This document shows, in pieces, positions 34,756 through 45,384 of a stretch of 64,000 bases of DNA; positions within the stretch are counted from its first letter, which is position 1, and each line of letters opens with the position of its first letter. Location of the stretch: NCBI GenBank assembly GCA_000827325.1, contig KN832887.1:496001-560000 (forward strand). Direction: 5' to 3'. The notes under the pieces are model-generated. The model saw nothing but the letters and a program-made list of their open reading frames with translations. It did not search any database and was not told where the DNA came from. The position numbers were made by a program, and so were the translations under genes. Origin of the DNA: Oidiodendron maius Zn (taxonomy: Eukaryota; Ascomycota; Leotiomycetes; Myxotrichaceae).

Positions 34756-36883
34756 GATTAGTGACTTAAAAATCTCGGTGCATTAGGCTATGTATATATT
34801 TGCCATGAGAAGTCAACAGAAGAATGAGGAACATTTCGAGAGCTCAAAAGTCGTAAACCCACCACATGCGAAAAAGAGTGGGAGGGAGAGGGGCCGGGGG
34901 GGGGGGAGGCGCATGGATTGGGTGCATGTCAGCCACGGGCAGCTGCAGCATGCATTCATACCTCCGGGTCCATTTCGAGCGGCGTCCGTCCCTGGTCTTT
35001 GCAGATACGGTATGTCGGCCATGGCCTTCTCATCCAGATAGCGATGGACTTTTTGACGAATTATGAATTCATACGCTGGTCAATATTGGATTGTGCTCCC
35101 CTTCTTGCAGATGGCTCTGGGCAGTAGCTCTCGTCAACAGGGTGTTAAATCCCAAAAATGACGTTGAAAATATTATGTTCCCGGAGAGGAACAGAGGATG
35201 AAAAAGAAGAATACCTAGGTACCAAGTTCCATCACACGAAGGTTACACGAGACAAGCGAATGTAGGTCCCAAAAAAAAGTGCCGGAGGATCCTTGTCGGA
35301 GCTAAAATAAGGCCAGCCTTTACCTGTAGAAAAAAGATGAGGAAAATGTAACCAGGCCTCAAAGGCATGCTTGGGCTTACTTAACATATGCTCAGGCCGT
35401 CCTCAGGAATGCTCACCTTTTGCTCAGGCTAAAGCAGCAGTAGCTCATGTCTAAAGACAAAAGTAGAGAATGCCGTGAGAACATTTCAATGTGAGATGGA
35501 CTGTTCTCTTCGGGGATAACCCGCACCCACACAGTGACTACCTATCTCCTGTCGATTAAGCTCCAGCTTGATCAAAACCTTTGTGAGTGGAATGCCCAGA
35601 AGTTGCACACGTATGTAGAGTGTTCGGCTGACTAGCTCCGTAGAAATGCTCAGTCGGACTTGCCATAATTTGGGATGATGACAATGTCCACATAGGATCA
35701 CCATCGCTAACTGCTGGCGAGCTTCCCGATGGCTGGATCTCAGCTGTGAGGGAGTGTGTCTGGGGTAGAGTGTATAAACTTGCAGGAGATTTTTTCGGGT
35801 CTGGGGAGCATACCCTACTAGCTCAGTCAAAACGATCAAACGTGATATCGGAGAGACTAGGTGCCAACCTAGGCGGAATTGAGGACAGTTACTCGGACCC
35901 GCCACCAAGCTTTTGTATACACGACATGTAGTTCCTACCTCTAATCTAAAACTAACGTCGTGTACAATTATTACCACTTAGTTACATTTCTCATTTTATC
36001 ATCGCTGTACAGTACAAAGCTGCCTTGGCCGTGGTGTGGACGACGGCTATAGTTCTGGCACGGCCATTGCGGTGGCTGCGAAACGAACCCCTCTAGGTAA
36101 GGGAGGCTACTGTGATAGTTCTTGCAATATGTAAAGAACTTGTTCGATAGTAAAATAAGCTTATTCTTCCCTAACCCCAAATTAAAGTTACTAGCAGCAG
36201 TGTTACTCTACTGGCTGCCAACACATACAAAGATATCTTCAAGCTTTCTTGCAGCTGCTAATCCACACAATGCCATACGAGAAGAAGGCCGTTCGAATTT
36301 ACGAAGCGATCACTTTAGTCGCGGCTTATTTACATGTGACATTAAAATTACGGCTCCATTTAACTCCTCCCTAGTTTCGTTTCGCTTGTGTCTTCACCGA
36401 CTCTTCACCTAAGCGTGCAAATCTTTACTGCTCTACAGATGCGCCAAGCTGAATCCACGCTGTAATTGGTGGATTGACTAATGCGGGGTCTAGTCCTCCT
36501 AATGAGATGTAGCATTTAGCCTCATAACTACTCCGCTTCTATACCCCACGGGCATGTGAGCATACATAAAATATGCGCTTCAATCAGCACCCGGCATTCG
36601 ATGCGCCAGGTGGGGCGATACCGGCATTCGGTCGCCATCCTGCGCCGTCCAGCCAGGTGCCTGGTCTTGTGCCTTTCTACTGCGCCCGTACCTGGCGCTG
36701 TTATTTCGGGTCAATATATATTCCATGGCGACCAAACAAAAGTTCGGATAAGATCTTGTTGGGAGCGCATTAGCGTGCTCTGGACGGAAATAGGAAGGCA
36801 AAGTGGGTGATCAAAAGGTATATCACCCAGCCCTGACGGTAATTATTTCTCCAATCTCTTTTGCTGTTCTTAATTCCCCAAAG
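34756..36883. other. Large gene-free stretch between BBE oxidase and GH51 genes
   Basis: 2128 bp between divergent genes. It contains a G-run of 11 near 34898-34908. The longest open frame (35486-35977, minus) shows no domain and poor protein character. The promoter of the GH51 gene lies at its right end, with a pyrimidine-rich leader around 36840-36880. No repeats or RNA genes seen. Confidence 0.4.
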
Positions 36884-39072
36884 ATGATCAAACACTTCAT
36901 TTCTCTGCCATTTCTGGCCGGCATTGCGGGCGCTATCAACCTTCAGATTGCAAGCAATGGCGGTAATGCGTCAAGCCCTCTTATGTACGGTCTCATGTTC
37001 GAGGATATTAATCACTCCGGAGATGGGGGTATCTATGCAGAGTTGATAAACAATCGAGCATTTCAAGGAAATAGAGAATATCCATCTACTCTCGAGCCAT
37101 GGGTTCCTGTTGGAAATGCAATCCTCACCCTGCAGAACACGTCAATACCATTATCCTCTGCACTTCCCACCTCTGTCAATGTCGCCCCCAAACCCCACTC
37201 GAACACTGCCAAGATCGGTCTGCTTAATCCCGGCTGGTGGGGTATCGATATCAAACCTCAAAAATACACTGGCAGTTTCTGGACGCTGTGCTCATTCCAA
37301 GGAACGTTCACGGTGAAACTTCAATCGAACCTGACGGATGAAGTTTTTGCCAGTCTAGATATCCCATCCCTCTGCCAGCATAACAAATGGGTGGAGCACA
37401 CATTCGAATTGATTCCCCACGTCGCGGCACCCAACAGCAACAATACCTTTGTCATCGAATTCGATTCTAGCAGCGGGTCCGTGAACTTCAATTTAATCAG
37501 TCTATTTCCACCAACCTACAATAACAGGCCGAATGGAAATCGGCCCGATCTCATGGAAGCGCTAAAATCTCTCAACCCTAGCTATTATAGAATACCAGGG
37601 GGTAATAATATGTTTGTATTTCGCGATGCCAATCATTCGTCTAATACTAACGCCATATCAGTGAGGGAGACATCTTCCACTACCCCTGGAGATGGAACGA
37701 GACGATTGGGCCTCTCACCCAACGCCCCGGTCGTCCAGGCACATGGGGATATACCAACACAGACGGACTAGGTCTCGTCGAATATCTCAATGTACATATT
37801 CTCCACATCGAGCTCAACATCTGGTTTCACTCGCTAATAAATCACACAGTGGTGCACCGATCTTGATGTCGAACCCGTTCTCGCCGTTTGGTCAGGAATG
37901 TATCTCGGCAACGATGTAGGTCATATACTCACTGCAGAAGCCCTCGCGCCGTGGGTGGACGACACACTTAATGAACTCGAATTCATCCTCGGTCCGGTAT
38001 CCACCCCTTACGGCTCCCTTCGCGCATCTTTGGGCTATCCCGAGCCTTGGCCTTTGAAATATCTCGAAATCGGCAATGAAGATAACCTTTATACTAATGG
38101 TAGCAGTACTTATGCAGCATATCGCTTCAGCATGTTTTACGATGCAATCTCTGCAGCGTATCCAGATCTCAAAATTATTTCTTCTACCGGGGACTACACA
38201 GCTGTTGGGGGAAGTGGCAGCACGGCTACATTGACAGATTATCATGTCTACTCACGACCAGACACCCTCGTGAGCATGTTCAATCATTTTGATCACGCTT
38301 CGCGTGAATACAAGTCTCTGATTGGCGAATACGCCATTGTGCAGGGGAATGTCGAGGGACCACCTCAAGGCGTAGATTGGGATCTGCCAAAGTTTGACTA
38401 TCCGATTTGGATTGGGGCCGTGAGTGAGGCAATTTGGAGTATAGGTGCAGAAAGAAATTCCGATGCGGTCGTGGGCATGAGCTATGCTCCTGGATTCCAG
38501 AATCTGAATTCTTATAGCTGGAGTGTTCGTTCCCTTTACCTTTGACCCTTGTTTTGCTTCTTTTAGCCCCAATTTCTTTTCTTGTATTAAACTCCTCACA
38601 TTCTACCAAGTAACAACGCCAAAGGACAGCTACTAATCCGAGCCTATAGCCTGACCTCATCTCATTCACCGCCGATGTCTCACAGACTGTTCTCTCGACC
38701 TCTTGGCATGTAATCAGCCTCTTATCCAACAACCGCTACACATCCACCGTTCCAGTAACCTCTGACTCCCCAATTGGCCCAGCATACTGGGTAGCCGGCA
38801 CCTCCGGCAATGGAAAATATACGTTCAAAACTGCAATATACAACTCCACATCCCCCCTTCCATTTAATATCACCTTTGAGGGTGTGGAAAAAGGTACTCC
38901 GGGACTGTTGACAGTGCTAAGTGCTCCGGGTGGATTGAGTGCCAACGTGTTAGAGGAAAATGGGGCGCCCGCGAATGTAGTGACGAAGAATGAGATAAAT
39001 CTTGTTGCAGGGAGTGGGGGATTATTTGAGTTCAAGCTAAACAATTGGGAGGTTGCTGTCTTAACAACTTAA
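36884..39072 (+). CDS. GH51 alpha-L-arabinofuranosidase, secreted
   Basis: Exons 36884-37611, 37662-37791, 37850-38524 and 38650-39072 sum in frame to about 651 aa. The start at 36884 gives a signal peptide ([17 protein letters not shown]). Family blocks are [16 protein letters not shown] near the N-terminus, the carbohydrate-binding-like insert, [13 protein letters not shown] (restored by the first splice), the acid/base glutamate in [10 protein letters not shown], the nucleophile in SLIGEYA, and the C-terminal beta-sandwich. The enzyme cleaves terminal arabinose from arabinoxylan, arabinan or arabinogalactan outside the cell. The earlier ATG at 36803 lies upstream of the signal peptide and was rejected. 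Confidence 0.92.
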
Positions 39073-39564
39073 TGGTATTAGTACTTTTAAGTAATTTAGT
39101 TATATATACTCTTGAGCAGATGTCAATAGATTGCGCACTCTGCATATAGTAAGGTCGTATTACCCAACATTGAAGATTGGAGCCCAATATGATGTCTATA
39201 TAAACAGAGAGTAGTCCGCTTTAATTGGTTGAGACACTTAAGTGCTTGCTCTATCGAGATATTACCACCCTCAAACAAGTAGTCTAGCCGTATTAGGTAA
39301 ATGTAAAGTTTCAATGCGCCTGTTAGGGTAATACTTGACAAGTCAGAGACTTGTGACCGCTACCTTTCGTACAATAAGATCTAAAATCTTACATTAGAAA
39401 GAAATCCATCTACATTAGGCGTACCCTTTTCCTGCTAAGCTATACTGCGTTAAACGGCAGCAGTTGGATCTTTCAACACCAGAAGTAGTTAGTGAGCTAT
39501 GTCCGCCTTTTCTCCACTTCATCGCTTACGAAACACTATTCCATTTGTCCAACCAGCAAGAACA
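39073..39564. other. Gene-free stretch, GH51 3' flank and next promoter
   Basis: 492 bp, AT-rich. Nothing recognised. Confidence 0.4.
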
Positions 39565-40432
39565 ATGCTCGGATGGGAGATATGTCGTTGCCTGTGGACT
39601 TTGCCATTGATCTCAGCTAGTTCCTGGATTAGTACGTCTCTCTAAGTTCTTCGTAGGATCATCAAAAGAGAATGGATTAGTGAAACGGCCTGGAATTGTA
39701 TTGAAACATTTTATAGTCATGCTTATAGTCATGATCATCAGATGGGCTATTAGTGGCCGACCACGTTACGTTACAGAGCCACCTGGGCAGAATATACCGC
39801 AAGTCTCCCCTTGACCTTGGCTTACAGTCTCTGGCAGAGACTCTAGCCTTTACTAAAGTATATCACTTAGTTACATCTCCGACATTGGCGCCCAGACTCA
39901 AAAGCCCCTATTTATTGCCCTCACTACTGTCACATCAATTGCATTTCTCCTTTCAATCCTGCTCTACTTTTGGGATATCCATCGCTCGCCCACTCAGCTG
40001 CAGGTCCGGACCGCAACTATCCTGAAGAGGGTATCAATGACCACCAGCATTGTTTTCACCATCGTTGGAACGTTCACGTTACCACTCCTTACTATTTTGG
40101 ATCTCGAACATTACCAAAACGTCCATCTAGTTCTTCTTCGAGTAACATTCACCGTCCACTTTCTCGCGGCGGGCTTTCTATGTATATACACTTGGGTCGT
40201 GCTGGAGCCATTTCGGAAGAAACGCCGAACAACAGACTCACGTTCCTCCCTGGTCAATTTCCTCTTGATAAAAATAGCGCTCGTTTCTATTGGGCTTTTT
40301 TTGGCAATTATATTTGCGGCGCTTGACCAAGATGACTTTGATGCTGCCGGTGTGTTAGAATGGATTATAGCCGGCGATTTTGGAGTGTATATTGCAAGCT
40401 TTGTGGCGGACTTTGTAGTGATGAAGTCATGA
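39565..40432 (+). CDS. Frag1/DRAM/Sfk1-family membrane protein
   Basis: Exons 39565-39631, 39717-39798 and 39871-40432 sum in frame to about 236 aa. The second intron starts with GCAAGT, the consensus of GC-AG introns, and is the only join that restores the family block YISDIGAQTQKPLFIAL. Five to six membrane helices are visible, ending in LEWIIAGDFGVYIASFVADF, a signature of Sfk1/DRAM proteins. Yeast Sfk1 helps place PI 4-kinase and regulates plasma-membrane lipid asymmetry. DRAM relatives act in lysosomal/autophagy membranes. The exact role here is not predictable. Confidence 0.8.
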
Positions 40433-40765
40433 TTTAGAACGGATCAGAGGGTTGTCTAAAACATCGAAATGGCACTATTTACTATGCGAAGAGGCCTGTG
40501 AATTGAGATTTTAGTTATACAGGCTACGTAGAAAAGACGTAATTCTTGAATGATGCGGTCTTTTTGTAGCCTCCTAATCCCTGTCAATATTCTTGCAAGA
40601 CTTGTAGCTAATAACCTTAGCTAGGCCATGCGGGCAAGACGTATAGGAGCCAGATATCTGGACTATCAGCCCTCACATGACTAGACACAAAGGTGCCTTG
40701 AAGCATTAACCGATTCAATCTTTGAAAGTATTGTTATTCGAAGTGTGCTTAATTTGTACACATAG
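40433..40765. other. 3' flanks of convergent genes
   Basis: 333 bp, no feature recognised. Confidence 0.4.
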
Positions 40766-41707
40766 TCAGGTGTCTTTTGCCGGAAAACTAGTTAATACGT
40801 CTAGCAAGTGATGAATTGAGAGCTGAAAACTAGCTCTCGGAGGTATGCCGTATTGGAGGAACAGAAGAAACTCATCGTTCACCTCCGTGGCATCGCTATT
40901 GCTCTTACTGGCAGCGTACGACTGCTGCCGCGGCAGTCTACCTTGATACTCAATCGGGTCTGTGACCTCACTTGAGGACGTGGCAATCTCAACTCCAAAG
41001 GCGACAAGGCCCCAACGCTCTGCAAGGCGCGAATGAAGCCGGTGCTGCCGTGTGGTCGGCGAGCTGCTGACTGGGTAGTCAATGTAGAACGTTGGATATT
41101 GCGTTGCTGGTTCGACAAGTCGTTTGAACGCGCACATCACGAGCTGGTCGCGAGATGCCATAGGAGGAGCTTCTATACCTACACGCTTACATGCGCTAAG
41201 CAACTCGCTATATGAGGTGTCAACAGTGATGGGACATTGAAGCGCCGCAGCTACAGCCGTGTGCACGGTCAAGACTTGCCACTCCTCTGAAGCTTCCCAA
41301 TCTCCTTTGCCGCTTTGTCGCGTGACGGCTTTCTTGTCATATATGGCGCACGAAGCTTGCTGCACAAGCTGCCGTACCAAGTCCATAGTATCCAAGTAAT
41401 CTATGTATGTTTGGCATGCCTCAAGGATGATGAATTCGTTATCTGGTGGAGGTGCATCTTCTGTGCGGAAGCTACGCTTGATTTCGAATGTTCGACTTAT
41501 CCCAGACATGCGCAGGCTCTTCAGATATTGCCCAATCATAATTTGATGTTGGTGCCGGGAGACGTCGCATGGCGTAATCCTTGGATTAGCACCAGACCCC
41601 TGAGATGCTCTGGATAGAACAGGCGTCTCAATCTCGAGAAAGTGTCTCTGCGCCAGGAACAAGCGTAAGGCTGAAAATGAGGCGACAACGCAGCCGAATC
41701 TTCTCAT
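40766..41707 (-). CDS. Stand-alone class II aminoacyl-tRNA synthetase-like catalytic domain (LysRS/EpmA-like)
   Basis: Single exon, 313 aa. It begins inside motif 1 (LRLFLAQRHFLEIETPVLS) and continues through IMIGQYLKSLRMSGISRTFE into motif 2, FEIKRSFRTED, with the ATP-binding arginine and glutamate kept. The C-terminus reads YGIPPRASFQLSIHHLLDVL, where lysyl-tRNA synthetases have a glycine-rich stretch and DRL. The motif 3 arginine and the glycines are therefore replaced. The N-terminal anticodon-binding OB-fold is absent, as in bacterial EpmA/GenX. It may modify a protein or small molecule, or be inactive. The frame is intact with normal codon use, which argues against a fresh pseudogene. 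It is divergent from the gene at 41833 with 125 bp between starts. Confidence 0.7.
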   Translation of the reverse strand: MRRFGCVVASFSALRLFLAQRHFLEIETPVLSRASQGSGANPRITPCDVSRHQHQIMIGQYLKSLRMSGISRTFEIKRSFRTEDAPPPDNEFIILEACQTYIDYLDTMDLVRQLVQQASCAIYDKKAVTRQSGKGDWEASEEWQVLTVHTAVAAALQCPITVDTSYSELLSACKRVGIEAPPMASRDQLVMCAFKRLVEPATQYPTFYIDYPVSSSPTTRQHRLHSRLAERWGLVAFGVEIATSSSEVTDPIEYQGRLPRQQSYAASKSNSDATEVNDEFLLFLQYGIPPRASFQLSIHHLLDVLTSFPAKDT

Positions 41708-41832
41708 TAGCCTCCAAGGCCATAACTAACTTAATGGGAGCCGACACTTTGCCACCTTAGCAGCATCCACCAAAAATAATAACCCACCGAATCTACCTCG
41801 CACACCCTCTACCAGCAACATCAACTATCGCA

Positions 41833-42600
41833 ATGGCTTCATCTAACAACGAACCTCCAGACACCACGTACGACGGTACCCGAATGGCTGCCTTGCTCGA
41901 AGCCGCTCGGCGCCGTATTAGGGAGTCGCCGGATGTATCGCCACGTAACCCGCAGTTGACCTGGCAGAATAACTCCGCCGATAGGATCGAGCGACAGCTA
42001 CAGCAAGACCACCACCAGACCTGGGGGTTTGTGATTTACCGCACTACCTACAATAGCGATGCCGACTGGGCCGAATTCCTGCGGCGCCTGCACTTCCATA
42101 TGGAGAAAGCGTTTGATTTCTATAACGGCCGCGATATTCTAGAGAAATTCACGCTTACCGTACTTGACGATCGTGCAGCATTTGATGGAGCGACTACAGA
42201 TACCGTTCGCCGCCATTTCCAACAATGGTCATTGACAGCCTACCCAAGGGAACAGCAGTATCAGGGAGGCAACGTGCATATTGGACAGTCTGCACGCTAC
42301 CATTACGCCGTACAGGTCGACCAGGAGGCGCTGCATGCTATCGTGCATGATACCCCAGCACCGCCAGCGCTAGATGTGACGATGAAGGGGTGGGTTAAAG
42401 TGATTGATAAGTCATGGTACCTTGGGCGAGACGAAGGATTCCACGAGCATATGGCGCCTATCGAGGGCGTGACCCAGAAGGATGTCGGTTGGATGAAGGT
42501 GCAGTATCAGTATCTAATGCCTACCTTCTATGCTATATTATACTCATGGAATAATTGGAACCTTTACTACCGCCGTCCTCCGGAGATAGTCTCGCCATAA
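41833..42600 (+). CDS. Conserved-looking fungal orphan protein
   Basis: Single exon, 255 aa, hydrophilic, no signal peptide or membrane helix. Segments such as WGFVIYRTTYNSDADW and a tryptophan/tyrosine-rich C-terminus resemble a widespread uncharacterised fungal family that I know only by appearance. No catalytic motif is visible. It is divergent from the LysRS-like gene over a 125-bp promoter and is the last intact gene before the repeat block. Confidence 0.65.
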   Translation: MASSNNEPPDTTYDGTRMAALLEAARRRIRESPDVSPRNPQLTWQNNSADRIERQLQQDHHQTWGFVIYRTTYNSDADWAEFLRRLHFHMEKAFDFYNGRDILEKFTLTVLDDRAAFDGATTDTVRRHFQQWSLTAYPREQQYQGGNVHIGQSARYHYAVQVDQEALHAIVHDTPAPPALDVTMKGWVKVIDKSWYLGRDEGFHEHMAPIEGVTQKDVGWMKVQYQYLMPTFYAILYSWNNWNLYYRRPPEIVSP

Positions 42601-42753
42601 CTTTTAGCAGCAATCAGACAAATGTGCAACGCCCCCGGCATGTGCCGGGTGTCCTAGCCCTATCATTAATCGATCGCTTGGTTACTTCATGGGCGTCTGA
42701 ACGGAGCCTGCTAGCTGATTGGAGCAAGAAACCCTTACTTTCCTTCCACAAAC

Positions 42754-43093
42754 ATGTATCTTAGATATGCTCTTGACTGCCAAGAAATACTGGACTGGTT
42801 GCTGGACCAAGGACTAGACATCAATGGCCCCAGTTATAGGACGTTGAAATTTACAGATAATACATTTTTACGTAACAATACCGTTAAAGTTCTTAATAGA
42901 GCTGTAGCTATCGGTGATATTAATCTTTTCAACCACCTTATTACTCGAGGTGCTAAACCCTCTTAGAGTAACGCCCTCTATAATGCCTCACGTTCCGAGA
43001 ATACAGTCACTATAATAACTTATCTGATTAATATATATTATTTGGGCATTAAGGCTAGCGAGAGTTATAGAGGCCTTGATAAACTAGACCAAT
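42754..43093 (+). pseudogene. Ankyrin-repeat gene fragment with in-frame stop
   Basis: The frame from 42754 reads as ankyrin repeats (EILDWLLDQGLDIN, then GDINLFNHLITRGAKPS). It is cut by TAG at 42964-42966, after which the same frame continues with ankyrin-like sequence (SNALYNASRSENTVTIITYL) to the next stop. A CAG-to-TAG change would fit RIP spreading from the adjacent retrotransposons. No upstream exon was identified, so the fragment is broken at both ends. Confidence 0.6.
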
Positions 43094-43372
43094 AGGCTAC
43101 TAAATAGCCAACCTCTGTACTATATAATTCTCTACTTTAATCTTCTAGTAGCTGAGGTTCTACTTAATTGTAGTATAGAGATTGGAGATTCCTGCAGGGT
43201 AGCTATCTGGTGCTATTATAAAGATGAATACCTCTGCTATTAAGCTTTTTCTTGATAAAGAGCTAATCTATTGAAGAATCTAGGTTATACTATTATTAGA
43301 AACTATTTTGAAGGATATAAACTCTGCTTAGAGTATAGTAGCAATATTGCTATAGGGGAAGCAAGAGATAAG
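43094..43372. other. RIP-like AT-rich flank
   Basis: TA-rich sequence between the ankyrin remnant and the outer retrotransposon. No feature recognised. Confidence 0.4.
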
Positions 43373-43377
43373 ATAAT

Positions 43378-43580
43378 TGTGGCTTTACCTATCAGGTAAA
43401 GCAATACATTCAAAGGGTTCAAAATAAAGGTTGTATTTAGTCTAAGGTTCTAATACAGCGCAATCCTATATAAATATATTCGATCGCTAGCCGGGATGGA
43501 TTTACCCCTAATCTGGCTGATAAGGGCAGTTGCCTTGCTACCAAGGTAACTACTAGTATATCCTTAAGGATATACTGATA
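43378..43580 (-). repeat. Outer Copia, 3' LTR
   Basis: 203 bp. Near the left edge is a short hairpin CTTTACC...GGTAAAG, and at 43556-43575 a perfect 20-bp palindrome centred on CCTTAAGG. Its mate is at 54687-55175. Confidence 0.88.
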
Positions 43581-45348
43581 CTAGACAAACCTAAAAGAAA
43601 GAGGTTTTACTCTAGAGACTAGTCCTTGGATTTAGACGTAACTTAGTCGTCTTGAGCCTGTAAACTTCCTCCCTTATCACCTATATCTATTTGTATATCC
43701 ACCTGATCCACCTAGCCAATCGTCCTGTCCGTTATATCAAGCCAATTCGAATCAATAAGGGTCTTAAGGCTGTTGCTAGGCTTCTCCTTTATTATAGTAT
43801 TAGCTATATTATACTTCCTATCGATCTATACCACTTGTGATATCTCTCTGCACTTATAGGCTTATTGTAGGTATATTATATCGATTATCAAACGCTTCTT
43901 GTATATTGTTCCAAGTTATACAAGACAATTATAAAGGGATTTCGAGTCAATATAAATCATAAGGTCGATTGGTCGTTATAGAATCTGCTAAATCGTTGAT
44001 TTGATCACTACTGTATTATCGAAACCTAAAGATATAGTATACAGCTTAGCTACTAAGACGCTTCAGATAACATACTTGTATTTGACTAAACTCCAGTGGA
44101 TTATATTCGCCCTGTTATCCTTATCTACTGTAATAACTATATATCCAATCTAGGAAGATATATTGTAGTTGTTTACAAAAGAAGAGTCTATAAAGACTAC
44201 TATATAAAGGGTCTATAGGTCAAGGGGGACAAAGTATAGTCCTCTTTTAGAGTGATTAAGTTGCCAGGATAGCTGTTTATTCAGAAAATCAATCTATTTA
44301 TCTATAATAGTTAAATTAGTTATCTGTATAGTAAAGGAGTATCTGAAGGCCTGCTCTAGCTGTAATATAGTTGCAATATAGGCTCTATAAGTATACTAGG
44401 CAATATAAGAGTTGTAGTCTTTAGCCAATTCAATCTTTAAGATTTGATAGGTCTGGCTAATTGTAATTAAGTTGTCTGTATCATAAAGCTAAATAACTAC
44501 ACTATTGAAAAGAATAGGTAATATAGTCAGTAACTCCTAGTAAGGCTTTAAAGAAAAGGTTAAGGCTGCTTCTTCCTTATTAGCTAGGGCAGTATTAGCT
44601 AGTAGTAGTATATTGTTAGTCTATATACTAATGACTCTATTGCTATACTTCTTAATCAAGAGATAAGGATCAAAGGTTAAGTCTTCTATATCAAGCTTCT
44701 TGATATAGTGTTTATAGTATATATTATACTAATAAGTACCTGATTCAGCTAATCTATAAAGAGGTTAGACAAGCTATAAAAACTTTGACTGAAAAGCTAG
44801 TTTAGTAGATAGTTTGAGATAGATATCTCTAGTTAGCTATATCTAAGACTATATATAAGCTTAAGAAATATCCTAAAGATATAGCTTTATATTCTAGATA
44901 TAAAGAGAAGGTATAAGACTTAAGAGTATCTGCTGACTAGCCTGCTAGATTATAGGGGCCTATATAAGGATCTTATCCTTACTGCTATTACTATATCCCT
45001 AAACGACTAGTCGGGATTTTTTAAAGGCTTTTTCAGTACCTATATACTTAACTTTATCTATAAACCTAGTCTTAAAGACTTGACTATTAGGTAGGATATA
45101 GTCAACGATTTCGAAGACACTATATTCAAATAAGCTATTTAATTCCTTCTAGTAAGACTACTCAAAAGGTTTACTACTGCTACTAAGCTAGGTATTCTGG
45201 AGATTAGGATTAGGGATTCAGATCCTAATATCAGCTATAAAAGAGTCAAGTTAAGGTTGCTTCTGCAGGCGACCTCGAGGTCTTTATAAAGGCTCTGATT
45301 GGCCAGGATCTTCTACTATAATAGTATCTTCTGGAAGGGTATTATCCA

Positions 45349-45384
45349 GCTAGATAGCTGGCTAGATAGCTGGCTAGATAGGTG
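45349..45384. repeat. Tandem repeat, three 12-bp units
   Basis: Unit GCTAGATAGCTG repeated three times, the last with one change. It lies in the outer element where the inner copy encodes an acidic repeat stretch, so it is probably decayed coding repeat. Confidence 0.7.

Noticed and set aside
35486-35977. 163-codon minus-strand frame
   Set aside because: Unusual residue make-up, no domain, no splice or start context supporting a gene.
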